Assembly (NCBI RefSeq): GCF_001704415.2
Contig: NW_017189517.1
Coordinates: 10,861,167 to 10,925,166, forward strand
DNA: 64,000 bases
Source: Capra hircus
Lineage: Eukaryota > Chordata > Mammalia > Artiodactyla > Bovidae
Direction: 5' to 3'
Of the stretch, positions 11,163-22,419 are shown piece after piece. Within the stretch, counting starts at the first letter, position 1, and each line of letters opens with the position of its first letter. The notes beneath the pieces were generated by a model. That model searched no databases and was not told the origin of the DNA. It saw nothing but the letters and a program-made list of their open reading frames with translations. A program made the position numbers and the translations under genes.

Positions 11163-11340
11163 AGTGCGTCTGCCTCTAATGCGGGAGACCTGGGTTTGAT
11201 CCTGGGTCGGGAAGATCCCCTGGAGAAGGAAATGGCAACCCACTCCAGTATTCTTGCCTGGAGAATCCCATGGACGGAGGAGCCTGGTGGGCTAAAGTCC
11301 ATGGGGTCGCAAAGATTCGGACACGACTGAGCGACTTAAC
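11163..11340 (+). mobile_element. Bov-tA SINE, sense
   Basis: GGGAGACCTGGGTTTGATCC (tRNA-Glu-like B-box region), GGGAAGATCCCCTGGAGAAG, CACTCCAGTATTCTTGCCTG and GGACACGACTGAGCGACTTA. Inserted in the last bases of the L1 3' UTR, which resumes as ATGCCTCAATAAA. Confidence 0.92.
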
Positions 11341-11379
11341 TTATGCCTCAATAAAAAAAAAAAAAATAGAAGAGAAGAG

Positions 11380-11744
11380 AGAGCAAGGAGAAAGGAAGTA
11401 AATGAGGGAACTCATGATTCACGTGCCTCTAAGCACAAAGCCAGCTTAGGGTATTGGGACCGCCCAGAAACATCATGTCAGTCTCTTCATTTCCCACTTG
11501 GGGATGTTATCAAAAGTCCTTGGAACTTGGGGGAGGGGTGCCTCTGGGTCATCCAGTGATTCTTGAACCTCCTCTACATTTCCCAAAGCACATGGCTCTC
11601 CAGCCTCTACCTGCACTTCTCCAACGGTGGGGATCTCACCTGGGTCGAGGAGGGAGGTGGCACTCTTGAACAGTTCTGTCTGAAAAAGACTTTCCTTTCA
11701 TTTACTCAGTCTCTCACTTCTACTTAATGAGCGTAAAAATTTCT
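11380..11744. other. Unassigned sequence
   Basis: No recognisable repeat or gene. Confidence 0.5.
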
Positions 11745-11850
11745 CTGTCACAGGCCCTGCTCGACATACTGGGGATAGGGCTGTGGCTAAAACAAGATCC
11801 CTGCCCTCATGGAGTTTACAGTCTAGTGGGGAGACAGATAATAAAAGAGG
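11745..11850 (-). mobile_element. L2 3' fragment, antisense
   Basis: ATACTGGGGATAGGGCTGTG, CAAGATCCCTGCCCTCATGG and AGTTTACAGTCTAGTGGGGA are the L2 3' region in reverse. Confidence 0.7.
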
Positions 11851-13594
11851 AGAACTCCTACTCAGCTTGTCAGTCTCTGTCCCCTGACTCCCAACGTTTG
11901 TTGTGCCCAAAGTGTAACCCAAAGACTGGAAGATTTTGCTCAATCAATGGGGCCAGAGCAGAGCTCCTTTATTCTGAAGACTAGACTCTTAGGAATACAA
12001 CCTGAAGCCACCTTTTCTTTTTGCTTTACTGGCCACATCACACATTGACTTACAATGGACTGACTGTCACTAGAAACCCATAAGCCTGCTCCCCTTCCCT
12101 TTAAAAAAAATCATATTATATCATTAAGCCAGTTTTCTCCTATCCTATATTTGTGAAATTGTTTTGGGAGGACCCAATTATGGGACTTTTCATTGATTTC
12201 TGTTAAATTTTCTTTTCCTAAAATATCCTGTCATTCCTGTCTATTGAGCCAGTTTGGGATTCAGCAGAATAGGAAGTCCTTTGCAAAATTTACTCAGGGA
12301 CCTGAACATGACACCGGTGTATCACGGGGGAAACTGGTTCTTAACCAGAAGTTGGAGGTTTGACAAAAACCAATACCAATGTGTTGCAGGAGTTTCACCC
12401 CATGGGGTTAAAAACGTTTGTAAACCCAGACACAAAGCAATCATATTCTGCTTTGAGTCCATAAAATAGTGCACTAAACTCCAAAAGATAGCCTGGATCA
12501 CAGTCTTCTCAGAGAAATCCCCAACTGCTTATTGTGTGGTTGATACCGGATTGGGTCTGTGAACTCAAAACCCATCAATGACTTTGTTTGGTGACAATAG
12601 GGAAGGGCGAGTTTCAGATGCCAAATCTTTAAGGCAATGGGACATTCTCAGAGAAAGTTCCTGTGAACGCTAGCTCTTAGTATGAGCTGCATGAGCAAGG
12701 GCATTGCCTTGTGTCGCTTGCATGATGTTCTTTGGGTCAACAGAAAGACTAGCCAAGCACCCTGAGTTCTGTGGCAGCCAGCAGAGCAGGTTCTTTGGGT
12801 GGTGTGCTTGCTTGGATAGGTACATGCTTAGAGACTGGGATCCAGGAGCTTGCAAACCCCATTTAGGTGAACACCCCTAACCTCCACCACACTCACCCAC
12901 CCCCAGCTCCACATTCTTGAGGTTTTCATTCCCCAGACCTGAGTGAAAGACTGGCAGCCTGACTGCTAATTATTCCTGGAAGTGGCATGCTACGAGGTCT
13001 ACAAACATTTTCTGCAAACATTGGCCCACAAGAGGCGAGCTGTTGAGTTCTGGAAGCCAGGAGGCTGGAGGTGGGAGGGAGCCGGGGAGGCATTCCTCAA
13101 GCATGAGGCAGTAGGGTCCCTCTGCCTGCTGGATCTCTGCTATAAGGTCAGTGGGAAACAGATGCATTGAGGACAGTCCCCAAGGTGGGATGGGACCACC
13201 CAGGGGCGTGGGGCTTTTCAGACTTGTTTTTCAGGTGAATGGATGAGGCTGGCTGGGAGCTCTTATGTAGCTGGACTGTTGATGCCTTTCTGTTGTCAAA
13301 AAAAGTTTCATCTACCACCCAGCCAAGCTCTGCTTGCACACATGTTTTCCAGAGACAGAGACAAGAATGTGTTTCGGGGGGGAGGGGCGGGGGGAGACTG
13401 GAGTGACAGTTACATTAGCCGTATGCAGGGCCATCCTCATCACCTCGGCATTTCCTGGAGATGGTTGCAGCCTCCTGTGAACCCCAGCCAAGGTTCTTTC
13501 GAGATCCAGGGCAAGTCCCCTGGCCAAGAGCAGGCTGGCCTGACTCAGAGGGAGGAAGAGGAGACTTCAGGGAGAGCAGTCAGGCTTCTAAGGC
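11851..13594. other. Unassigned sequence
   Basis: No convincing exon, RNA gene or repeat. Contains a short G-rich run near 13375-13395. Frames over 13243-13641 are proline/serine/glycine-rich low-information reading with no known domain. Confidence 0.5.
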
Positions 13595-13892
13595 TCTCTG
13601 CCATTGGCGCCCACCCCAGCAGCCTCTTCAGCCTGCACTAACACTGCTCTAGTCACACCAGGCTGTACCCCAGCACCCTGCTCGTGCCAAGCAGTTTCCA
13701 GCCTCTATGCCACCCCTCACACTCTTCCCTCTGTCCACCATGTTCTCTCCCCACTGCTTTGCCGTCCTAACTCCTACTCAGCTTTCCAGACTCACTTCCG
13801 GGGTCATCTTTCTTGGAAAGCCTTCCCTGATTCCCTTTGTGCTTCCACAGAACGCTGTGCGTTCTCTAATCCCAGGACTTCTCACAGTGGAT
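13595..13892 (+). mobile_element. L2 LINE fragment, sense
   Basis: CACTAACACTGCTCTAGTCA, CTCTGTCCACCATGTTCTCT, CTTTCCAGACTCACTTCCGG and AAGCCTTCCCTGATTCCCTT fit the order of an L2 3' region. Confidence 0.6.
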
Positions 13893-13924
13893 AATGACTA
13901 GCTCACTCTTGTCCTAGATTAAGC

Positions 13925-14110
13925 AAGTCACTGTTTTATAGCTTTCCTGTGTATTAACCTTTAATCTTCACAAGTCTATAGTGTGATTGGTGTCCTCACT
14001 TGATTGATGAGGAAATTGGGAAACCAAGAAGTTAAGGAAGGTGCCCAGTGTCACACAGGGAGGAAGTAGTGAGGCCACAACTTGAACCCAAGCTGTCTGG
14101 CTCTGGAATC
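13925..14110 (-). mobile_element. MIR SINE, antisense
   Basis: ATTAACCTTTAATCTTCACA, TTGATGAGGAAATTGGGAAA, GTGTCACACAGGGAGGAAGT and CAAGCTGTCTGGCTCTGGAA are in the MIR reverse order. Confidence 0.8.
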
Positions 14111-14128
14111 TGCCTCCTGGAAACTGGG

Positions 14129-14176
14129 GACATATGAGTTAAGTCATATGAGGACATATGAGTCAAATCATATATG
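14129..14176. repeat. Two-copy 24-bp tandem repeat
   Basis: GACATATGAGTTAAGTCATA(TGAG) at 14129-14152 is followed directly by GACATATGAGTCAAATCATA(TATG) at 14153-14176, with about 20 of 24 positions shared. Confidence 0.85.
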
Positions 14177-14910
14177 AATTCTCAAGAGCAGATCCTCCAG
14201 GGATTTTGGATGAACTTAATTGAACCACATCTTACCATTAAGCCTATAGAGAAGATCCGGGAAAGGTGGGAAGGGGCAGAAGAAGAGACAGGCCCTCAAG
14301 GCATGTTTCTTACCGGCCTCTGTGCACAGATTTCCAAGCCTAGCAGATCCCTCCTTCCAGCCCAGAGCACAAAGGCCAGAACCAGGCCCTAGGCCCCACC
14401 TAGGGAGGTAGTTTCTGGGAGGCCATTTCCCAACACCAGATCCATTTCCATTGGGCCTACCTGCCTCACTGCCACCAGCATAATCATGACTTTTCATTTG
14501 GTTTCGGTTAAAGACAACAATGTACTTGTTCACTGGGAGGGTGGGTAGAGTGGGAGAGGGCTTTGCTTGGAGGATTCACACTTAGCCTATCCTATCCTGC
14601 TCCAATCCCAGGGAGATTTGGAGCAGCCAGGAGGAAATCTTTTCAAATTCTAGAACTTTCTGTCATCAGCCTTGAAGCCTTTGTGTAAAAGCTTCACCTA
14701 TGTGGAATTCCTACAGACAAGTACAACCTGACCATTATGACTGGATTTAGACCTACCACCAGTCCTTTCCAGTACTATCAGAGGCCCTTTTGAGAAAATA
14801 AACAGATATCTCTGTAAAAAAAAAATTTTTTTTTAAGTTGAACATGACACCCAGGATCCAGAGCACTGGGTTATGAATCTGGGCAGAGTGGCTATGGCTG
14901 TGGATGCTGG
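14177..14910. other. Unassigned sequence
   Basis: No repeat or gene recognised. A poly(A)/poly(T) junction sits at 14817-14835. Confidence 0.5.
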
Positions 14911-14919
14911 AATAAGAGA

Positions 14920-15095
14920 GCCTGGACTGGCATCTTGGCTCTACCACCTGATAGCTATATGGCCCTATGTGCCTTATCTATAAAATGGGCACAATAACGA
15001 CACCCACCCACCTCACAGGGTTAATGCCAGCATTAAATCACTTAACTGAAAACAGCTCCTGGCAGGTAACAAGAATTCAAAGACGGTAAACTGTT
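14920..15095 (+). mobile_element. MIR SINE, sense, interrupted at its 3' end
   Basis: TTGGCTCTACCACCTGATAG, ATCTATAAAATGGGCACAAT, CTCACAGGGTTAATGCCAGC and CTGGCAGGTAACAAG match MIR. Its tail appears to resume after the L1 insertion as TTGTTATTATCAG near 16324. Confidence 0.75.
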
Positions 15096-16310
15096 TTTTT
15101 TTTCATTCATTAAATGAAAGTTTATTGAGTGTTTTTTATACAATGTCCTGCTTAGTTTTGTGGGTATGGAAAAACAGAACCAGGTCTTTCTCTTCAGAGA
15201 CCTAACAATCTAATGGACAAAAAAGACTTAAAAACTAATAGTCATTGTTTATAGATATCATACTAGTTAGTCTTACCCAGAGATGCATAACAAAAACATA
15301 TAGGCATTCTGTTCATACTTAGTCAAGCAAGTGGAACCAAAATGTCATAAATTTTTAGCTCAGCAAAAATTCATAGGTTTCTAAAATATTTTTTAAATTA
15401 ATTAATTTATTTTAATTGGAGGTTAATTACTTTACAATATTGTATTGGTTTTGCCATACATTGACATGAATCAGCCATGGGTATACATGTGTCCCCCATC
15501 CTGAACCCTGCTCCCACCTCCCTCCCCATCCCATCCCTCTGGATCATCCCAATGCACTGGCCCTGAGCGCCCTATCTCATGCATCGAACCTGGACTGGCG
15601 ATCTGTTTCACATATGGTAATGTACATGTTTCAATGCTATTCTCTCAAATCATCCCACCCTCGCCTTCTCCCACAGAGTCCAAAAGTCTGTTCTTTACAT
15701 GTGTCTCTTTTGCTGTCTCGCATATAGGGTCATCATTACCATCTTTCTAAATTCCATATATATACATTAGTATACTGTATTGGTGTTTTTCTTTCTGAGT
15801 TACTTCACTCTGTATAATAGGCTCCAGTTTCATCCACCTCATTAGAACTGATTCAAATGCATTCTTTTTAATAGCTGAGTAATACTCCATTGTGCATATG
15901 TACCACAGCTTTCTTATCCATTCGTCTGCTGATGGGCATCTAGGTTGCTTCCATGTCCTGGCTATTGTAAACAGTGCTGCAGTGAACATGGGGGTACACG
16001 TGTCTCTTTCAATTCTGATTTCCTTGGTGTGTATGTCCAGCTGCGGGATTGCTGGGTCGTATGGGAGTTCTATTTCCAGTTTTTTTAAGAAATCACCACA
16101 CTGTTCTCCATAGTGGCTGTACTAGCTTGCATTCCCACCAACAGTGTAAAAGGGTTCCCTTTTCTCCACACCCTCTCCAGAATTTATTGTTTGTTGACTT
16201 TTTGATAGCAGCCATTCTGACCAGCGTGAGATGGTACCTCATTGTGGTTTTGATCTGCATTTCTCTGATAATGAGTGATGTTGAGCATCTTTTCATGTGT
16301 TTGTTAGCCA
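15096..16310 (-). mobile_element. L1 with apparent 3'-transduced L2 sequence
   Basis: 15385-16310 is antisense ruminant-type L1. It covers the 3' UTR (TTGTATTGGTTTTGCCATAC) and the ORF2 C-terminus, broken into two frames (15747-15989 and 16093-16311). The second frame carries the cysteine/histidine-bearing GCGEKGTLLHCWWEC region. 15104-15384 is not L1: its first part is the L2 3' end in reverse. A poly(T) run at 15094-15103 sits outside the L2 piece, and AATAAA on the minus strand is at 15121-15126. The imperfect duplication AAAGACGGTAAACTGTT (15079-15095) and AAAGATGGTAAATTGTT (16311-16327) brackets both parts. Confidence 0.85.
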
Positions 16311-16329
16311 AAAGATGGTAAATTGTTAT

Positions 16330-16460
16330 TATCAGTCTTTGGTTCTTATGCCAGTTAGCTCACAGCCTTGGAGAAATCATTAGTTTTTTTGGTTTCCTCA
16401 TCTGTAAAAGAAGGATTTGGACCTAATACCTAGGGCCCCTTCCAGGTCTCCTGTTCTAAA
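16330..16460 (+). mobile_element. MIR-family remnant, sense
   Basis: GGTTTCCTCATCTGTAAAAG, GGATTTGGACCTAATACCTA and GGGCCCCTTCCAGGTCTCCT follow a common MIR-type 3' pattern. Confidence 0.55.
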
Positions 16461-16735
16461 ACAACGTGTTTTTTCTTCCTTAGTTTATATCTTCTTTTTC
16501 TTGAGATGCGATTTACACTCAGTTAGGTGTCCAAACCTTGTGGTACAGCTCCATGAATTGTTACATACATATGTACCTGTGCATGCTTCTGATACACCAC
16601 TCAGATTAAGTTCTGGAAGAATTCCAGCAAATCACAGGTTTCCTTCTGTTTCTCCCAGCCAACACTCTCCTCCAAAGGTAACCAGTATTCTGATCTTCAT
16701 CACCATAGATTAGTTCTGTCTTTTCTTATTGTTTC

Positions 16736-17214
16736 TGTTGTTGTTCAGTTGCTCAGTCATGTCCAACTCTTTGTGACCCTGTGGATTGCAGCACGCCAGG
16801 CTTCCCCATCCTTCACCATCTACCAGATCTCCCTCAAACTTCTGTCCATTGAGTCAGTAATACCATCCAACCATCTCATCCTTGGTCATCCCCTTCTCCT
16901 GCCTTCAATCTTTCCCAGCATCAGGGTCTTTTCTAATGAGTCAGCTCTCTGCATCAGGTGGCCAAAGTATTGGAGCTTCAGCTTCAGCATCAGTCCTTCC
17001 AAAGAATATTCAGGGTTGGTTTCCTTTAGGATTGACTGGTTTGATCTCCTTGCAGTCCAAGAGACTCTCAAGAGCCTTCTCCAACACCACAGTTCAAAAG
17101 TATCAGTTCTTCGGTACTCAGCCTTCTTTATGGTCCAACTCTCACATCCATACATGACTACTGGAAAAACCATAGCTTTGACTAGATGGACCTTTGTTGG
17201 CAAAGTGATGGAAC
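16736..17214 (-). mobile_element. BovB 3' end, antisense
   Basis: Begins with the (GTT)n tail and TTCAGTTGCTCAGTCATGTC, and ends within GGCAAAGTGATG. The minus-strand frame 16886-17203 keeps the C-terminal tail with motifs VVMYGCESWT, ELWCWRRLLRV and QYFGHLM. It is 5'-truncated downstream of the RT domain, so it holds no catalytic motif. No clear target duplication seen. Confidence 0.93.
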
Positions 17215-17473
17215 CATAAAATCGTGCTTGGTGTCTGATTTCTTTTACTCCATATTTCTGAGATGCATCTGTATTATTATGTGTACCAATAGGGTATTTT
17301 TTTTAAGTGCTGGGTAGTATTCCATTGTATGGCTATATCACAATTTATCCTTCATCCAGTTGATGGATGTTTGAGTTGTTTCTAGTTTGAGGTTATCATG
17401 AATAGGGATAGTGTATCCATTCCTGTATGTGTCTTTTGGTGAACATATTTATGTGTTTCTACTGGGTGTATAC

Positions 17474-17707
17474 ACAGAAGGGGCTTCCCCAATGGCTCAG
17501 CAGTGAAGTATCCACCAGCAATGCAGGAGACGCACGAGATTCGGGTTCCATCCCTGGGTCGGGAAGATCCCTTGGAGAAGGAAATGGCACCCCACTCCAG
17601 TATTCTTGCGTGGAGAATCCCATGGACAGAGGAGCCTGGTGGGTTATGGTCCATAGGGTTGCACAGAGTGAGACATGACTGAGCATGAGCATGACATACA
17701 GGAGGGG
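17474..17707 (+). mobile_element. Bov-tA SINE, sense
   Basis: GCTTCCCCAATGGCTCAGCA, GGGTTCCATCCCTGGGTCGG, CACTCCAGTATTCTTGCGTG, GGACAGAGGAGCCTGGTGGG. ACAGAAGGGG (17474-17483) and ACAGGAGGGG (17698-17707) are a 9/10 target duplication, and the L1M resumes with AATCGATGGGCCATAG. Confidence 0.93.
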
Positions 17708-17950
17708 AATCGATGGGCCATAGGGCATACACCTATTTAGCTTTAGTAGGTATTGCCAAACCATTGCAAAAGTGGTTTTACTAATATACAGATCCATCGC
17801 TAATGTACAGGAGTTCCATTAGTTATAAATCCTTGCCAACGCTAAGTATTGTCCGTCATTTTATCTTACCCATTTTGATGTGTGTGTTCCTAACTATAGC
17901 TTTATCTATGTTGCTGATAGATGGTAACACATGAGTATCATTACAGTTTG

Positions 17951-18270
17951 GCTTTGACCAGCCAGATGTGGATCTTCAAGAAGGAAACCATCTCTAGCAT
18001 AGACTCTGAAGTAGGCACTCCACTCAGGGTAAAAAAATATCTAAGGGACATTTTGGCCCTCTGACAGTGGCTGCTTCAGAAGAAAGACTGCTCTGTGCTA
18101 ACATCATTTAGAAAAATGTTGCTTGGGAGCAAAAGACAAAGGCAGCTCCAACCTTAATTCCTAATTTTGGCTGTTTGTGCAAGCCCAGGAATTTAGAACT
18201 GAATAAAACTGACCACCCATCCAGGACATCTCAGAGGAATCCAAGGGTATGAGTGCCAGGTGATTAGGGA
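17951..18270. other. Unassigned sequence
   Basis: Nothing recognised between the two antisense L1 copies. Confidence 0.5.
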
Positions 18271-19581
18271 TCCACAGCATTTTTTATTAGCAGCTTTATG
18301 GAGCTATAATTCACCTGGCATAGTATATTCACAGAGCTATGCAACCATCATCACTATTCTAGAATATTGTCATCACTCCAAAAAGAAACTCTGTCGCCCT
18401 TAACAGTCGCTCTGGTTCTTTCCTCCCTTTCAGCTCCTGGCAACTCCTAATCTACTTTGTGTCTCTATGGATTTATAAGTTCTGGACATCTCATATAAAT
18501 GGAATCATACAATATGGGGTCTTTTGTAACTGGCTTCTTTCACTTAAGATAATGTTTTTAAGGCTCATCATGTCTTAGACTGTGTCAATATTTAATTTCT
18601 TTTTATAAACAGAATTAAATTCCATTGTATGACTATATCACATCCGAGATGGACATTTGAGTTTCCTCTCTGGGGCTATTGGGAATAATACTGCTTTGAA
18701 CATCCATGTACAAATTTTTGTGTGCACATATGTTTTCGATTCTCTTGGGTATATACCTGGGAGTAGAACCCCTGGGACATAGGGCAACTAACTCCATGTT
18801 TAACTTTTTGAGGAACTGCCAAACTAATTTTTTTCAAAGGGACATCAGGATGTTATAATCCCACCAGCAATGTCTGACTGAGGGTTCCTATTTCTCCATA
18901 TCCTCACACTCATTTTATCTTTTATTATAGCTATCCTGGTGGGTATGAAATGGTATCTCATTGTGGTTTTGATTTGCTTTTCCCTAATAACTAGTGATGT
19001 TGAGCATCTTTTCATGCGCTTATTGGCCATTTGTGTATCTTCTTTGGAGGCCTGTCTATTTCGATCCTTTGATCGTTTTTGAGTTATTTGTGTTTTTATG
19101 ATGGAGTTGTAAGTGTTTTGTATATATTCTACAGATCCTTTTATCAGATATATAATTCACAAAAATTTTCTCCCATTCTGTGGGTGGTCTCTTCAGTTAC
19201 TCGACTGTGTCCTTTGAAGCACAAAAGCTCTTAATTTTGATGTAGTGCCATTTATCTATTTCTTTTCCTTTAGTTGCTTGAGCTTTTGGTGTCATAGCTA
19301 AGAAACCATTGCTTAATCCAGGGTCAGAAAGATTTACACCTGTGTTTGTTTCTAAGAGTTTTATAGCTTTAGCTCTTCTGTTTAGACCTTTGATTCATTT
19401 TAATTTTTGTATATGGTTTAAGGTAAGAGTCCAACTCCATTCTTTTGCATGTGGATATCCACTTGTCACAGCAGCATTGATTTAAAAGACTATTCTTTCC
19501 CCCATTGAATGGTCTTGGCACCCTTGTTGAAAGTAAATTAACCATAAATGTGAGAGTTTGTTTCTGGTCCACAGCATTTTT
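18271..19581 (-). mobile_element. L1M, 5'-truncated, with perfect 14-bp target duplication
   Basis: TCCACAGCATTTTT is present at 18271-18284 and 19568-19581. Between them lies 1.28 kb of antisense L1: 3' UTR (GAGCTATAATTCACCTGGCA, TCATATAAATGGAATCATAC), then ORF2 in reverse (GATGTTGAGCATCTTTTCAT, TCTCCCATTCTGTGGGTGGT). The coding part is broken by stops; the longest remnant is 18845-19030. Confidence 0.93.
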
Positions 19582-20280
19582 AACTGACAGAAAATAATGG
19601 TCAGATATGGAGGACTCACAATAGTCCCAATGTTTTAGCCTAGCACACCCAGAGGCCTCTTACTCCTCCACTCTGCAGAGAAAGGGCACAACCCAGGGAA
19701 ACAGTCACTGAAATTAGGTCTAATGACTCAACCTGGAAGCAAATCATGTTGGAAAGTTACACGCGTTTCCAGAGCCAACCTTCCTTTCTCCAGAAAGTTA
19801 CACTTCAATGTAGACCCCGTTTCTCTTTCTGTATATGCTGCCCTGAGTTTAAGAGAAGTCTTCCCTTCTGACTGAGGCCTTTTCCACATTAGCTGGGCAC
19901 TTCATCCTATGTTAACCCTTTCAAAGACTGCTCACTCTGAGCTTAAGCTGTGGTTAGAGCTCAGACTTTCAGAAAGCAGAGGGGCATGGCTTCATTTTTT
20001 TCCTCAAAGGAAAACAGTCTTGCCCCATGCCTTGTTTGCCTCATAGGCAGCCTCACACTCCGGGCAGCACTGCAGCAACAGTGGGGCTATTCTGGAAGTG
20101 AACTTCCACTGCTGAGCACAGAAAGGGAAACTGAACTCCACCTAGCTTTGGCCCTGCCTAGCACCTGATGACCTTGGCTCATGTTGTGAAGAGATTCTTT
20201 ACCTCTTGACCAGAAGAGTTCCTTGGCTGTGGGGAAGCAGTGTGCAAGAGTGGAAAGGAGCACAGACCTTGGGTCCAGAA
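19582..20280. other. Unassigned sequence
   Basis: No repeat, exon or RNA gene recognised. Confidence 0.5.
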
Positions 20281-20513
20281 AACCTGGGTGTGGAGCTTCC
20301 CAGGTGGCTCAGTGGTAAAGAATTGTCTGCCAGCGCAGGTGATCTGGTTTTGATCTCTGGGTCGGGAAGATCCCCTGGAGAAGAAAACGAAAACCCACTC
20401 CAGTATTCTTACCTGGAAAATCCCATTGACAGAGGAGCCTGAAAGGCTACAGTCTATGGGGCCTCGACGAGTCAGACAGGACTTAGCAACTAAACAACAA
20501 CAACCTGGGTGTG
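20281..20513 (+). mobile_element. Bov-tA SINE, sense, with 12-bp target duplication
   Basis: AACCTGGGTGTG at 20281-20292 and 20502-20513. The body reads GCTTCCCAGGTGGCTCAGTG, GGGAAGATCCCCTGGAGAAG, GACAGAGGAGCCTGAAAGGC and ends in an (AAC)n tail. Confidence 0.95.
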
Positions 20514-21699
20514 AATCCGATTCTGAATGTATTTGCCATGGTAGATGGAGGCACATTGCTCAGAACCCCTGTGGAGAGACCCCACTGCCCAATTGTGAGG
20601 AGTGCAGTAAGCTAACAGCCTCCAGCTGTCAGCTCCTTCAAGGTCTGCCTCAGCTTTGGAGCCAAGGTCATGGTGTTCCTGGGGTGGTCCCCAGCCAATG
20701 ACTGATCAAGGTCGTGATCCAAGGCCCATTTCCACCACATAGAAGACCCCCCTAGAGGGCAGTCTTTGCTCTGAAGCTCCCCTTTGAGCTCGTAGACTTT
20801 GATAGGCGGATACCGTGGGCTAATAGTCCCCTTGCCCAATCCTGCCTCCATCTCTCTGAAGTTCAATACTGAAGGCATGAAGGAGCTTTCTGGGAAGTCA
20901 GAAATGTTTTCTACCTTGATTTAGATTTTAATAGCATGGGTATTCACACTCTCACTTTGAGTTTAGTGGAATTTATATGCTTAACTCTATATGTTATACC
21001 TCAATTTTTTTAAAGGGAAAAATAGTGAGTTTTTTCATAATTAATTAGCATACGTACATATTAAGTTTTTAATTTATAAAATGCAGAGAAATAAAAAGAA
21101 AAAAAATCACCTCTGGCCTCCCCAAAGATAACCGCTGGAGACCCTTGAGATACCACATCACACCCTCTACCTCCCTCATCACTCCGCCTCTGTATGTTGC
21201 CCCTTTGGCTCTTAGAGAAAGGAAGCTTAACCATGATTTCCACTTTCCTGGGACTAGTGCCGGGAAGATTGTTTCCAGGCTCACTTTCTAGCCCCCCTTT
21301 CACTTCTTCCCTCAGATAGAACCTGAAGGTAAATAATGCCAAAACTTCAGTATCCTAACCTGCACATCACCCCTCCCTGAAACTGGGAGCCTCTGGACCT
21401 CTGGATCTCTTTCTGGAACAGCACAGATCAGGGGCCCACATTCACTGGGTCTTTTGCCTTCACAGGAGTTGAAATGCTAATTCAGGCCCTACAGGGTTTG
21501 CTTGATGGGAATGGACCTGATTTTGTCCAAGGCGGAGATGGTTCTAGTTCAGAGCAGCCAAGCTTTTTGCCTTTTTTTTTTTTTTTTTGTGAATTGTGGG
21601 AGAAAGGCACTTTCCAATTTGCTTAGATGAACACAAACTGTCAAAATGACCCTGTAGGGAACATCTCAAGGTAGATTATAATGCAAACTAGGCAGCTGG
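20514..21699. other. Unassigned sequence with one poly(T) run
   Basis: No family recognised. A T run of about 16 at 21573-21588 may be the tail of an unrecognisable retroelement. Confidence 0.5.
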
Positions 21700-21918
21700 A
21701 ACTAAGTCGTTCCAGTCATGTCTGACTCTTTGTGGCCCCATGGACTGTAGCCTGCCCAGGCTCCTCTGTTCAGGGAATTCTCCAGGCAAGAATGCTGGAG
21801 TGGGTTTCCATTTCCTTCTCCAGGGGATCCTCCTGACCCAGGGATCAAACCTGAGTCTCTTATGTCTCCTGAATTGGCAGGTGGGCTCTTTACCACTGGC
21901 ACCACCTGGGAAGCCCTT
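21700..21918 (-). mobile_element. Bov-tA SINE, antisense
   Basis: CAGTCATGTCTGACTCTTTG, CTCCAGGCAAGAATGCTGGA, CTCCAGGGGATCCTCCTGAC, CCACTGGCACCACCTGGGAA are Bov-tA in reverse. Confidence 0.93.
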
Positions 21919-21924
21919 TTCTTA

Positions 21925-22130
21925 GACAACCAGCTCTCAAAATGAGGTCCCAGACCAGCAGTGTCAGCATCACCTGGGAACTCATTATAAATGCAAATTT
22001 GAGGGGCCCACTATAGACCTGGTAATTCAGAAACTTTTAGGGTAGGATATCAAACACAGTCATCTGTGTTTCAGTAAGCCCTCCAGGTGGTCCTGATGCA
22101 CACTCAAGTTTACGAACCTCTATTCTAGAG
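21925..22130 (+). mobile_element. hAT-Charlie MITE (MER20-like)
   Basis: GAGGTCCCAGACCAGCAGTG, AGCATCACCTGGGAACTCAT, ATAAATGCAAATTTGAGGGG, AGTAAGCCCTCCAGGTGGTC, CTCAAGTTTACGAACCTCT. The internal near-palindromic layout (ACCTGGGA versus TCCAGGTG) fits this class. Confidence 0.7.
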
Positions 22131-22419
22131 GTTTTAAATTCCACTGCCAGAGAAAGCAAAAATGTACTCACGTGTCCCCTGTCCACACTCATAACCTGTG
22201 CACTATGTCCTTAGCATGACTTAGGAGCACATGCCGGGGTTCTTCAGTGACCGCCAGTGATTCTAGTCATGAAATAGATGCCGTCTACAATAGCTAACAC
22301 AGTACTTGGCTTCCCTGGTAGGAATTCAAATGCAAGTTTTATTGGAGGTAGCACTCCATGAGTTGGCAGGCAGATCAAACACGAGAGGTTCCGACCGGTC
22401 TGGTACATGAGGTCTGGAT

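Larger units (their letters stand above)
9836..11379 (+). mobile_element. L1 3' end, sense, with three nested SINEs
   Basis: A 5'-truncated L1. It begins GTGGCAGTGTAAATTGGTGC, runs through the ORF2 C-terminus (GGATGAATGGATAAAGAAGA) and the 3' UTR (AACTTCCAGTCATAAAATAA, CACAATATATACAAATATCA), and ends in CAATAAA plus poly(A) at 11350-11366. Flanking TAGAAGGGAAGAG (9836-9848) and TAGAAGAGAAGAG (11367-11379) match at 12 of 13 positions and look like its target duplication. It hosts a CHR SINE and two Bov-tA copies. Confidence 0.88.
16490..17950 (-). mobile_element. L1M 3' end, antisense, interrupted by BovB and Bov-tA
   Basis: 3' UTR in reverse (GTGGTACAGCTCCATGAATT, CTCCAAAGGTAACCAGTATT, CATCACCATAGATTAGTTCT), then ORF2 C-terminus in reverse (GGGTAGTATTCCATTGTATG, TTATCCTTCATCCAGTTGAT, CTACTGGGTGTATACACAGA). 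An old L1M-type copy split into three pieces by younger insertions. Confidence 0.75.

Noticed and set aside
11166..11240. tRNA-like B-box sequence (GGTTTGATCC) and similar sites in other Bov-tA copies
   Set aside because: These are the tRNA-Glu-derived heads of Bov-tA SINEs, not tRNA genes; no full cloverleaf can be drawn.
13243..13641. 132-residue plus-strand frame beside a G-rich run
   Set aside because: Low-complexity Pro/Ser/Gly/Arg composition, overlapped by frames on both strands, no family recognised.
16093..16311. Zinc-knuckle-like Cys/His pattern in a minus-strand frame
   Set aside because: It is the C-terminal Cys-rich part of L1 ORF2, not a host zinc-finger gene.
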